DNA of 54,569 bases from a bacterium (lineage in GTDB: Bacteria > Patescibacteriota > Minisyncoccia > Portnoybacterales > JAKAHB01). Position 1 is the stretch's first letter; each line of letters starts with the position of its first letter. The translations under genes and the position numbers were made by a program. The DNA lies in NCBI GenBank assembly GCA_021815315.1, contig JAKAHB010000001.1, positions 1 to 54,569 on the forward strand, given 5' to 3'. The notes beneath the pieces are model-generated. The model ran no database searches, was not told the DNA's origin, and saw only the letters and a list, made by a program, of their open reading frames with translations. Shown here in pieces: positions 24,402 through 32,309 of this stretch.

Positions 24402-25331
24402 TTAAGATTTATAGGCGGACGCTTTGGGGGAAAACTTTAAATCCCAATGAGAAGGGACATTGGACAAATTTCTTTCGTCAGCTACCACAACGGTACAGCA
24501 AGCGGTGTCATAAGAATAAAGAGGGGCGCCGTCGCTTCTGGTGCCAGCGCTGGGCAAACTTGAAAAAAAAGTATTAGAAGCGGTGTCTTTCGCGCTAAAA
24601 TCGCTTTTGTAGCCATTGGCGTGCGATTCAACCCCACTGGTTGAATGAGTTCCTTCGGTAACGCTGGTGAGCTTCAGCTTGCAATCCGGGCACCCTTGAG
24701 CCAACTCTCTGATTCCTTCAACCGTTGAGGCTTGGACTCCCTCAAAACCGACACAACCACTGGTGCTACTTCCAGAGCAAACATTGAAAGAAACATTACT
24801 TTGGTCCCCCAGCCGGGCAATGGCAGTTTGCTGGTCAAGCTTTTGGTCAATATTTGTCGGAAGCAACCCAGGCGTCTCCGGAATGGTGACAGCCCCGGGG
24901 GCGTTTGCGGTGGTGGTCGTGGTAGAAGAAGTCTCTCCCGAAGAGCCGGCAGGTAAAGTAATGTCTAGTTTTAACAGATTGGGGTCAATGGTTTGCAAGA
25001 TTAAAGCGGCGGCTATAAGCAATAAAAGACCCAAAATGGCCCCAGTAATCATTCCCCGGGCCTTACCGACTTGGCTTTGGCTGACACCGCCAACCATATA
25101 TAAAAATCCTCCGGCGACGATCATGCCTACCGCCAAAACCCCAGCAACGCCCAGAGCAACATTATAAAGATTAACAAGGTATTCTCCCGGCGAACTGACG
25201 CTTTCGGCGTTGCCGATAGGATACTGCAATTTGGTAGAAGTGTCTGCCGCCAGAACTGGACCCGCAAAAAAAGGCAAGAGGCCGGCGGCAAACAATACCA
25301 AGAAGCAAAAAATAATGGCGCGTTTTTTCAT
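24402..25331 (-). CDS. VirB2/TrbC-like pilin fused to a predicted D,D-peptidase-like (M15/hedgehog-fold) domain
   Basis: 309 residues. A signal peptide (to about residue 28, ending in VLAAD) is followed by two hydrophobic helices (YNVALGVAGVLAVGMIVAGGFLYMV and MITGAILGLLLLIAAALIL, each given here in parts) as in T4SS pilin proteins of CPR bacteria. A Thr/Ser-rich linker (~130-165) leads to a C-terminal domain of ~140 residues. This has SHANGYKSDFS, resembling the HxxGxxxD metal site of M15 peptidases, and a terminal SHWDLKF that could give the last His. A catalytic Glu is not obvious. If active it would trim peptidoglycan stem peptides where the pilus or channel crosses the wall. The pilin part is fairly firm, the peptidase part is tentative. 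Confidence 0.68.
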   Translation of the reverse strand: MKKRAIIFCFLVLFAAGLLPFFAGPVLAADTSTKLQYPIGNAESVSSPGEYLVNLYNVALGVAGVLAVGMIVAGGFLYMVGGVSQSQVGKARGMITGAILGLLLLIAAALILQTIDPNLLKLDITLPAGSSGETSSTTTTTANAPGAVTIPETPGLLPTNIDQKLDQQTAIARLGDQSNVSFNVCSGSSTSGCVGFEGVQASTVEGIRELAQGCPDCKLKLTSVTEGTHSTSGVESHANGYKSDFSAKDTASNTFFSSLPSAGTRSDGAPLYSYDTACCTVVVADERNLSNVPSHWDLKFSPKASAYKS

Positions 25332-26050
25332 AGCCAGACAAGATTAATTTTTTGTTTTAAGGTTTCGCCGGTTTTTAAAATTACGTCAGCTTCCATTCCT
25401 TTTGGCTCTTTTTTGGGGAGGGACTTGGGGATGGTAAGAGTGAAAGAATCATCTTGAGTGGTCAGAGTATTAACCGCTCCAACCTGCCAGAAAAAAGAAG
25501 GGTTATTATTCGAAGCTAGATAATGGACCAGCGCCTTGAAAGAAAAAGCAGTATCAAGCTTCAGGGGGAAATCTTCCTGGATTGCTTTTTTAAAATAGAA
25601 AGAAGTTTCCGCTCGGTCAGGTTTTTGGTAGACAAAAACAGCGGGTTCTTGGGGGAGAAAAGAAAGATTCTCTGTTTGAATAATCTGGTCACCTTTTTTT
25701 ATTTGGAGCACCACTTCATAGATAATTCCTGGCGAGGGGCTTATTTGCAGATAATTTTTTCCAAGACCGTTGGCCGCTTTTTGCTCTTGTTTATTTAAAT
25801 ACCAGGAAAAATTGTAATCGTTTAAAGTTAGTTTTTGATCAGGCTGAGCGACAAAAATAATGCTGGCTCCCGGGATAATCAAAGCTTTTCCCGGAAAGTC
25901 GTCGGCCTCGCTTACCTGGTCTTGGCGAGACCAGGTAAGATCAAAAGTCTTAACGGTCTGGCCTTGGGCGAATGAAATAAGTCCCTGGTTTAAGGGCGAA
26001 GACAAACCGATGATTATAGTTATTAAATTGACTAAAATAATTTTTTTCAT
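25328..26050 (-). CDS. Exported protein of the secretion-like operon, unknown function
   Basis: 240 residues with a signal peptide-like start (MKKIILVNLITIIIGLSS). The mature part is predicted to be largely beta, with alternating polar and hydrophobic strands, for example IIYEVVLQIKKGDQIIQTEN and SFTLTIPKSLP. This suggests one or two Ig-like or beta-sandwich domains. No lipobox or catalytic motif is seen and I do not recognise a family. Its stop overlaps the pilin start by four bases and it follows the small membrane gene by nine, so it is made together with the apparatus and probably works outside the membrane. Confidence 0.55.
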   Translation of the reverse strand: MKKIILVNLITIIIGLSSPLNQGLISFAQGQTVKTFDLTWSRQDQVSEADDFPGKALIIPGASIIFVAQPDQKLTLNDYNFSWYLNKQEQKAANGLGKNYLQISPSPGIIYEVVLQIKKGDQIIQTENLSFLPQEPAVFVYQKPDRAETSFYFKKAIQEDFPLKLDTAFSFKALVHYLASNNNPSFFWQVGAVNTLTTQDDSFTLTIPKSLPKKEPKGMEADVILKTGETLKQKINLVWL

Positions 26051-26059
26051 CCTAAATAC

Positions 26060-26485
26060 CTAAGTTTTTTTCCCGACAAGTTCAATCGTTTGCTCCAGAC
26101 TGGCCGGACCAAAAGATTGAACGGTCTTCTTCACCATTAAAGAAACAACGAAAGCTGTCCAGGCGGGCAAGGCGTCCAGAATGGGAATGAATTTTAATCC
26201 GGCTGTCGCTAAAAATCGTTTGGTTGGAAATTTGTGCAACCGGAACAAACACCAAAGCCAAAAGATGGCAACGATAAAAAAATTGGTGATTCTGTTAAGA
26301 ACAATTCCGATGCCAAAAGCTAAATCCAAGGCTGCGTCCAAGGAGTCCTTCCCAATTGCCAAAAGAAGCATCATGCCCAACTCCGCGAAACCGGGGCCGG
26401 CGTTGGTGTCGTCTTCACTTTGTTGAGCCGGAACGGGAGTCTGTCCTCCCGCTTGCCCGGCGTTATTTTGCGGGTCTTCGTTCAT
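26060..26485 (-). CDS. Small membrane protein of the secretion-like operon
   Basis: 141 residues. The first ~35 are hydrophilic and disordered (Q, P, D, G rich). Two to three hydrophobic helices follow, roughly at 55-95 and 110-130, with a short basic stretch (RLHKFPTKRF) between them. No family is recognised. The gene overlaps the VirB4 gene by four bases (ATGA) and precedes the exported beta protein. Many CPR secretion loci carry a similar small membrane gene here, possibly an accessory of the inner-membrane complex, but this is inference from position. Confidence 0.55.
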   Translation of the reverse strand: MNEDPQNNAGQAGGQTPVPAQQSEDDTNAGPGFAELGMMLLLAIGKDSLDAALDLAFGIGIVLNRITNFFIVAIFWLWCLFRLHKFPTKRFLATAGLKFIPILDALPAWTAFVVSLMVKKTVQSFGPASLEQTIELVGKKT

Positions 26486-28266
26486 TTCAATTCTTCTTTA
26501 GCTCTTTCTATTTCTAAAAGCTGGGCGGGGTCGGAGGTGATAATTTGGTCTTCGGTATAGGAAGCGATAATCTTAATGGCGGCGTGTTTTAGGCCGGCGA
26601 AAAAGATTCCCTCCCCCACGGTGCTTTCCAGCAACAGCATTTTTTCTTGGTCGGTCAAATTAAAAGTTTCTTGGATGATATCAATGGTAGCCGGCGATTG
26701 ACGCAACAACAACTGAAGCGAGGAGTTGGTGACAATTGGTTTGCCATAGGGCGAGGCCATAAAGTCGGCGACGTCCTGGGTAATAGTAGAAAGTCCCAGG
26801 TAATATTTGCGGCAACGTTTGGCGATACTGTACATAAAAGAGCCGGCATCTTCATAGCGCATCATGGTCCAAGCCTCGTCTACCACTAAAATTCTTTTTT
26901 TAAGTTCCTGGCGAATAATGTTCCAAATATAGTGTAACACAATATACATCGCCGCCGGGCGCAAACCTTCCTCCATGTCTCTAATAGAGAAACAGACCAT
27001 GTTGTTCTTCATCTCTACGTTTGTTTGTTGGTTGAAAAAATTTGAATAGGTACCTCGGGTATATTTTTCCAGTCTTATAGCCAGGTCTTGTCCGCCTTCC
27101 ATATTTTGTAGAACAGTTTGCAGGTTGCCCAAAGTGGGAGGGGTTTTGGTAGAGACATCTGTTTCCGGATTAATATCCCGAGAGGCATATGTTTCGGTGA
27201 TTGCCCTGTCTAAAATGGCGTCTTCTTGCGGCGTTAAACCTCCAAGCAGAATGCGCAACAGCCCAACCAAATCAGCAATATTAGATCTTAAAATATCGGC
27301 CGGTTTCTCGTCTTTTCCCGGGACTGGCAAATCAAAGGGGTTTAAGTGATGAGGCGAATTTAAAGAAATTTTTATATAAGTGCCACCCACCGTTTCGGTT
27401 AGATATTGATATTCGTTTTCTGGATCAATCACAATCACGTCTGTCCCCAGCATCAGTGAACGCAAAATCTCCAGCTTAACAGAGTAACTCTTACCGGCTC
27501 CGGACTTGGCGAAGATTACGGAGTTGGCGTTTTCCAAGCTGAAACGATCAAAAAGAATGAGACTGTTGTTGTGGCGATTAATGCCGTATAAAATCCCCTT
27601 ATTGGAGGTTAAGTCGGCGGAAACAAAAGGAAAGGAGCTGGACAAGGGAGAGGTGTTTAGCGGGGTGCTGATACCCAGCCTATCCAGCTGCAGAGGCAAG
27701 GTGGAGGCAAAGCCCTGTTCTTGTTGAAAAGTCGCTGGCTTGCTGAAAATAATTTTTGTTTCCAACAAAGAGCGGATTTCATTTTCAACATCGTTTAAAT
27801 CTTTTTCAGAATTGGCGACAAGAGTGATGTAAAAACCGAAGCGAAAAAGCTTCTCCACTCCTTGTTGAAGTAAGTCTCTCAAGTTCTCCATATCTTGGAG
27901 AGATGTCTCCAGCACCGGGTCGCGCACTTGCCCACCTGCGGCTTTTTCGCCCATTTGAGATTGCACCTGGGCGACTCTTTTTTTGAGTTGTTTTAGGGCG
28001 TAGGAGGTTTCGACCGGATATAAGTGCATGGAAACGCGCATTTCTTTGTCTAGGGAAATTATAGGTGAAAGCCAGTTGGCGCTTAAATAACGAGGAAAAC
28101 TGTAGACAAAGAGGGTCCTGGCCATTCTCTCCCCCAGTTGAAGAGAATTGGGATTAATGCGCAAAGCCGGTGGAGCGATCATGTCTTTCACGCGCGAATA
28201 GCCCCTATCTTTAGGCAAGTCATTTAGAAAATTACCAGGCTGCTTCTTTTGAAAAAAATCAAACAT
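26482..28266 (-). CDS. VirB4-family type IV secretion ATPase
   Basis: 594 residues. The N-terminal ~220 residues are the VirB4 (CagE/TrbE) domain, with VKDMIAPPALRINPNSL and the FVYSFPRYLSANWLSP segment. The C-terminal ATPase has Walker A AKSGAGKS (253-260), DVIVIDPENEYQYL, Walker B ILVVDEAWTMM, then the glutamine region STITQDVADFM. VirB4 is the hexameric motor that powers assembly or transport through type IV secretion channels. It is cytosolic, on the inner membrane. A separate TraC-like gene lies 44 bases upstream and a small membrane gene overlaps the 3' end. The gene looks complete. Confidence 0.92.
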   Translation of the reverse strand: MFDFFQKKQPGNFLNDLPKDRGYSRVKDMIAPPALRINPNSLQLGERMARTLFVYSFPRYLSANWLSPIISLDKEMRVSMHLYPVETSYALKQLKKRVAQVQSQMGEKAAGGQVRDPVLETSLQDMENLRDLLQQGVEKLFRFGFYITLVANSEKDLNDVENEIRSLLETKIIFSKPATFQQEQGFASTLPLQLDRLGISTPLNTSPLSSSFPFVSADLTSNKGILYGINRHNNSLILFDRFSLENANSVIFAKSGAGKSYSVKLEILRSLMLGTDVIVIDPENEYQYLTETVGGTYIKISLNSPHHLNPFDLPVPGKDEKPADILRSNIADLVGLLRILLGGLTPQEDAILDRAITETYASRDINPETDVSTKTPPTLGNLQTVLQNMEGGQDLAIRLEKYTRGTYSNFFNQQTNVEMKNNMVCFSIRDMEEGLRPAAMYIVLHYIWNIIRQELKKRILVVDEAWTMMRYEDAGSFMYSIAKRCRKYYLGLSTITQDVADFMASPYGKPIVTNSSLQLLLRQSPATIDIIQETFNLTDQEKMLLLESTVGEGIFFAGLKHAAIKIIASYTEDQIITSDPAQLLEIERAKEELK

Positions 28267-28310
28267 ATTTTTATTTTATCAAGCTTCGTTTTTTACCTTC
28301 TATTCTCGGT

Positions 28311-28949
28311 TTATGCCGAACCCTCAACCACCGGCCTTTCCTTGGCTTCGGGATTGTAGAGTCGATAGAACAGCTCAATTAACTCTTCGGTGTTCAGTGG
28401 CGCGGCGCGCAGACCAACAGCATTAAGTCCGGAAATGACGTAATCCACTCTTTGCCAAAGTTGGGTCTTTTGTTGCTGAAAGGTTTGTTTCGAAGTTTCG
28501 GGCGCTCCCTTTTCCTTAAAAAGGTCCAAAATTTTGTCTCCAAAATTTTGCACGGTTTGTTCAATAGCGGCGAAGGGAATAACCACGTAGAAACTTTTAG
28601 ACATAATATTGGTCATATCGGCCAAGTTTTTTATAAAGTCAATATACTCGGCAATCTGGATCTTCATCAGTTCCGCTTTTTGCTCTTTAGATTTTTGTTG
28701 GAGCATTAAGATGTATTCGGTAATATCGTATTTCTTCGATTCAATCATAATTTCCAAGGGAAAATCCAAAGAATTGAGAAATTCTTGGTACCTGGTGATA
28801 ATGGCTTGTTGTTCGTCAAGCGATTTCAAGGAAAAGTTAATGGAAGAAACCATCAAAACAGCCCTTAAGCTTTTGTCTTTAAGAACGGCCACCCCCTCTT
28901 GGATGTCTTCAATTTCTATTTTCTGTTGGATACTGGTTGGATCATCCAT
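28311..28949 (-). CDS. TraC-like/VirB4 N-domain-like protein of the secretion operon
   Basis: 212 residues, no signal peptide or membrane helix. The sequence EDIQEGVAVLKDKSLRAVLM and SSINFSLKSLDEQQAIITRYQEFLNSL, given here in parts, resembles the N-terminal domain of TraC/VirB4 proteins. It lacks Walker motifs, so it cannot be an ATPase. A free-standing TraC-like gene between PrgI and VirB4 is a usual CPR arrangement. It may bridge the VirB3-like PrgI and the VirB4 motor, which in other systems contact each other through this domain. It overlaps the PrgI gene by eight bases. Confidence 0.7.
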   Translation of the reverse strand: MDDPTSIQQKIEIEDIQEGVAVLKDKSLRAVLMVSSINFSLKSLDEQQAIITRYQEFLNSLDFPLEIMIESKKYDITEYILMLQQKSKEQKAELMKIQIAEYIDFIKNLADMTNIMSKSFYVVIPFAAIEQTVQNFGDKILDLFKEKGAPETSKQTFQQQKTQLWQRVDYVISGLNAVGLRAAPLNTEELIELFYRLYNPEAKERPVVEGSA

Positions 28950-29226
28950 TTTTTTCTTTCCAAATATAAGTTCTTGGCTTTAGCAGATAATTAATCATCG
29001 AGCCTAAAAAATTAGCGAAAGGGCGACCGTTTATTTTCAAAAAAGCCAAAGAAAAAGATAGCGTTAAAACGGGAATGGCCACGATTAAAAATAGCCAAAG
29101 TTTTAAAATGTACCAGAGCAAGAAAACCAATCCAGCCCCGCCGGCCAAGTAAAGAAATTGCTTCAGGGTTAGCGGGCCGATAATCTTGTCTTCTATCTCT
29201 ATAAATTGGGGAACGGAAAATTGCAT
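28942..29226 (-). CDS. PrgI-family (VirB3-like) inner-membrane protein
   Basis: 94 residues. The start MQFSVPQFIEIEDKIIGPLT with LKQFLYLAGGAG is the PrgI signature (PF12666). It has two membrane helices (LYLAGGAGLVFLLWYI and LWLFLIVAIPVLTLSFSLAF) and a C-terminal motif FANFLGSMINYLLKPRTYIW. PrgI is the Gram-positive counterpart of VirB3, an inner-membrane part that docks the VirB4 ATPase. The gene overlaps the TraC-like gene by eight bases, as expected from their joint function. Length and motifs are complete. Confidence 0.9.
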   Translation of the reverse strand: MQFSVPQFIEIEDKIIGPLTLKQFLYLAGGAGLVFLLWYILKLWLFLIVAIPVLTLSFSLAFLKINGRPFANFLGSMINYLLKPRTYIWKEKNG

Positions 29227-29271
29227 AAATGAAACTGAAGTGTTGAAAAAGCCTATTTCCCAACTTTTGGC

Positions 29272-30144
29272 TTAGTGGTTGTCTCTCAAATCAACCACAT
29301 TGGCCGGGTTGGAAAAGCCCTCGTCCATTGAAAGCGGCTTTCTCTGGGGCGCTTCTATTTTGAACTTATTTTTTAAATCTTTGGGGTCAACCGGTTGGCG
29401 GTATTTGTCGGCCAATAATGCTTCGGGAGCGTTTGGGGGCGGGGCGAGACTCGTCAGCTGTTGGGACGCGGCAACGCCCGATTCAGGGGCAAGGAACGGT
29501 TGCTTATCTTCAGCCTGCAAGATTTCTTCGGCGGCTTCTTCGTCAAGGTCTAGGGTAAAAGTCAAGACGGTGTCGTATAGTTTAAAAATATTTTCTAAGA
29601 CCTTTCGCTCCTCTTCGTTCAAATTCCGAGCCGACTGACTTTGATTAAGAAAATTGATAATACTAAGGTCGTCTCGGCCCATGAAATCTTCAAATTGGTT
29701 ATAGAGGGCCAACCACTCACTGACTCTTTTTTCTCCCAGTTTTTCCGTGTTTGATTCCACGGCCTTTAACATTCTACGGCGCAACTCATCTCGACCGGCA
29801 TAAGGAAGGAAAAAAAGCTTGGCGACTATTTTGCCTTGAATAGCCACTCCTTGTTTTAGGGCCAAAAGCAAGGCAGTTCTTAAAAGTTCAACGGCATCTT
29901 CTTCAGCTAGGCGGACAAAGGCTGTCCAAAGCAAAGAAATTTGCAGCGGACGATAATTTTCGTAAGCGCCCCCGTCTTTGTTTGTTTCCAATAGTTTGGC
30001 TAACGCGAGTCGCATTTGTTCGGACATTTCAAAAGCCCGATCCTCTTCGGAAAACCGCGCGATTTCTTCAACCAGGTTTTTTACTTTGTCAAAAACCTGC
30101 GGGCTGGCCAATTGTTCGGCTGTTAATTGATCAATAGTTGGCAT
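29272..30144 (-). CDS. Soluble helical protein of the secretion-like operon, unknown function
   Basis: 290 residues without signal peptide or membrane helix, so cytosolic. Residues ~1-195 look like packed helices (EQLASPQVFDKVKNLVEEIA, ELRRRMLKAVESNTEKLGEK), perhaps a helical-repeat fold. Residues ~200-290 are acidic and then disordered, ending in the RKPLSMDEGF and VVDLRDNH region. I recognise no family. It sits between the VirB6-like gene (22 bases upstream) and prgI (45 bases downstream). A cytosolic adaptor for the motor or substrate is possible but unsupported by motif. Confidence 0.55.
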   Translation of the reverse strand: MPTIDQLTAEQLASPQVFDKVKNLVEEIARFSEEDRAFEMSEQMRLALAKLLETNKDGGAYENYRPLQISLLWTAFVRLAEEDAVELLRTALLLALKQGVAIQGKIVAKLFFLPYAGRDELRRRMLKAVESNTEKLGEKRVSEWLALYNQFEDFMGRDDLSIINFLNQSQSARNLNEEERKVLENIFKLYDTVLTFTLDLDEEAAEEILQAEDKQPFLAPESGVAASQQLTSLAPPPNAPEALLADKYRQPVDPKDLKNKFKIEAPQRKPLSMDEGFSNPANVVDLRDNH

Positions 30145-30165
30145 AGTTTGGTGTTTCTAAATGGA

Positions 30166-32301
30166 TTAAGTCGTGGTCCCGCCGCCGGCTGCCCCGCCAC
30201 TCTTTTGGGCGGTGGGCGGTTTGGCCATTTTCTCTAAAACAGCTAATTCTTTTCCCTCAATTTTGTTGGACTCTCGCAGTTGCCGGGTCAGCTTGCCAAT
30301 TTCTTCCACAAACCGCGGCGACATATTATTGGCGGTAACAAAATTTTGATGAGCTTGAGAATTAGCGATTTGAGTCAAAATTTCTTTGCCCGAACCGGTT
30401 AAAGAATATTGACCACCCTTGCCTTGAGCGGCAAGTTGGTCAATAGAAAGCTTGTTGATAGCCTCTTTCGGTTTTTGAGCGGCGAACTTATTAACAGCGG
30501 CTTCTTGCTGCTTAGCGGAGTCTGGATTAACGACGAACGCCTTTCTCCTGGCGTCATAGGCGGTAGAACCGGCAAACTGGTATTCCCCGTTGTTAACCGC
30601 GGCAATTTGCAGATCGCGAAGAGTCTGGCCCGAATACCTCTCGCCGGCCTTGTCGCTCCGGAGCCTGACGTCAATCGCTTTCATTAGCGCCTGCGGCGAG
30701 GTGTTCTCGGCGCCCAAAGAATCTTTAAGTTTGGTATAGGACTTGGTTTCCATCAAGTGGCGGATAGCAGCTTCTTTTTGGGTGGCGGTGGACTTCGCAT
30801 TTTTCAAAATATTTTCGCTGTGATCCGGGTCGCCGATTTTCTTTAGAGTCTCCATTTCTTTGGCTACGTCCGTTTGACGCCTTCTTTCTGTTTCGGTCAA
30901 GGCGCCGGCTTGCTCGGCTCTCTTACGAGCCCTGGCGCTGGAATCAAGCATCTCAAACTTTTTCTGCATCGCGCCTTCGCCTCCTTTCTTGATTGCTTCC
31001 TGGGTTCGCGCTAATCTGCCCGCCCCGATTGTTTCCGGCCTGAACATGGAACCACCCATGCGGACTAGTTTGTTGTCGGACTGTAACATCTTATTCCCGG
31101 CAAGCTGGCGTCGTTCGTCAAGACGCTTTCTGGCAAAACCGAGAGTCGCGTTATAGGCGCCCTTGCCGACAAATTCCAGCTTACTTCCAACCACCACGGC
31201 CATAAAAAGCAGACCGATAATGGCGATGTAGGACATTAAGATGCTGGGAACGAGAAAGTCGCTGATATATTGGGATAATCCGGTTAATGACTGATTACTG
31301 GTTACTCCGATTTTATCCGTGTTTCTGGCGACGCGGAGAGCCAAGAAGACAAAGAAAGTGGCGGCTGGAGCGGTAAAAGTCCATTTCAAAAAAGCGGTTC
31401 GCCACTTGGTTGTGAGGCCAGCTCCGCCGGGGACAAGATAAAAAACCCAAGCCAGTGGCGCCAGTATTAAAACAATCCAAAGAATAATAACCCGGACCAC
31501 AAAAATTAGGAATAAAAAAAGAAAGACAACAAAAGCGATAGAAGTAACAATAATAGAAAAAAACTTATTTACTATAAGTCTTAGCGGAGGGCCAACAACG
31601 CCCCAGCTATTAGCGGCTTGAGCGATTTTAAAATCCTCTACGAACTTGGCCCACCAGCTTTTGCCGGAGTCCCGATTGGATAGATCGGTCTTTTCAACAG
31701 TTTGCAGTTGCAGTCCTTTCATGAGATCCTCGGAAATTGATTTTCCGGGAGTGACGGCGTTATTTAGAAAATAGCTGGAAATTACTTGGGAGAAATCTAT
31801 AATGGCGCCGCAAATAAAAAGACTAAAGTTGATTGAAAGAGCGACAACAATCAATTTGGGGAGCATCTTTTTGGCATTATAGGCTCCGATATTGAGAATA
31901 GTGGAAAAAGCCATAATCAAAAGAGCGAGGGCAAAGATAAAATTAACAACGCTACGCGTTATTTGCCAGCCTACGATAACGACATCCGCTTTGGCGATAT
32001 TATCAAAAAAAAGTGCCCAATCGGCCAGTTTGGCGGCCATAAAAACCAAAAAATCAACAATCCCCCCAACGATAACCAGGAGGCCATAAACAACAAACCC
32101 GACAACAGAGGTTGGAACATTTGAAGTGTTCGAGGCTTTTTGTTCTGCTACAGATGTTCCCGTGGTCGTATCGCCGGATGCCGGAGGGTCAGCTGCTTGG
32201 GAAAAATCAATCCGAGAAGCAAAAACAAAGAATGAAGAACAAACAACCAAAAAAGCCGTCAGCCCCACGATCATTTTTCTTTTTTTATTCGATTTGGCCA
32301 T
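30166..32301 (-). CDS. VirB6/TrbL-like polytopic channel protein
   Basis: About 711 residues from the ATG at 32301 (a TTG precedes it). It has a signal-like first helix, a short outside Thr/Ser segment, then about six to seven membrane helices between ~65 and 380, among them SVVGFVVYGLLVIVGGIVDF and VIILWIVLILAPLAWVFYLV. The C-terminal ~320 residues are hydrophilic and highly charged, with K/R/Q/A-rich helices, and end in AGGGTTT. The arrangement fits VirB6/TrbL proteins, which line the inner-membrane pore. The long soluble tail probably faces the cytosol. The preceding exported gene lies nine bases upstream and the next gene 22 downstream. Confidence 0.8.
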   Translation of the reverse strand: MAKSNKKRKMIVGLTAFLVVCSSFFVFASRIDFSQAADPPASGDTTTGTSVAEQKASNTSNVPTSVVGFVVYGLLVIVGGIVDFLVFMAAKLADWALFFDNIAKADVVIVGWQITRSVVNFIFALALLIMAFSTILNIGAYNAKKMLPKLIVVALSINFSLFICGAIIDFSQVISSYFLNNAVTPGKSISEDLMKGLQLQTVEKTDLSNRDSGKSWWAKFVEDFKIAQAANSWGVVGPPLRLIVNKFFSIIVTSIAFVVFLFLFLIFVVRVIILWIVLILAPLAWVFYLVPGGAGLTTKWRTAFLKWTFTAPAATFFVFLALRVARNTDKIGVTSNQSLTGLSQYISDFLVPSILMSYIAIIGLLFMAVVVGSKLEFVGKGAYNATLGFARKRLDERRQLAGNKMLQSDNKLVRMGGSMFRPETIGAGRLARTQEAIKKGGEGAMQKKFEMLDSSARARKRAEQAGALTETERRRQTDVAKEMETLKKIGDPDHSENILKNAKSTATQKEAAIRHLMETKSYTKLKDSLGAENTSPQALMKAIDVRLRSDKAGERYSGQTLRDLQIAAVNNGEYQFAGSTAYDARRKAFVVNPDSAKQQEAAVNKFAAQKPKEAINKLSIDQLAAQGKGGQYSLTGSGKEILTQIANSQAHQNFVTANNMSPRFVEEIGKLTRQLRESNKIEGKELAVLEKMAKPPTAQKSGGAAGGGTTT

Positions 32302-32309
32302 CAACCTTT

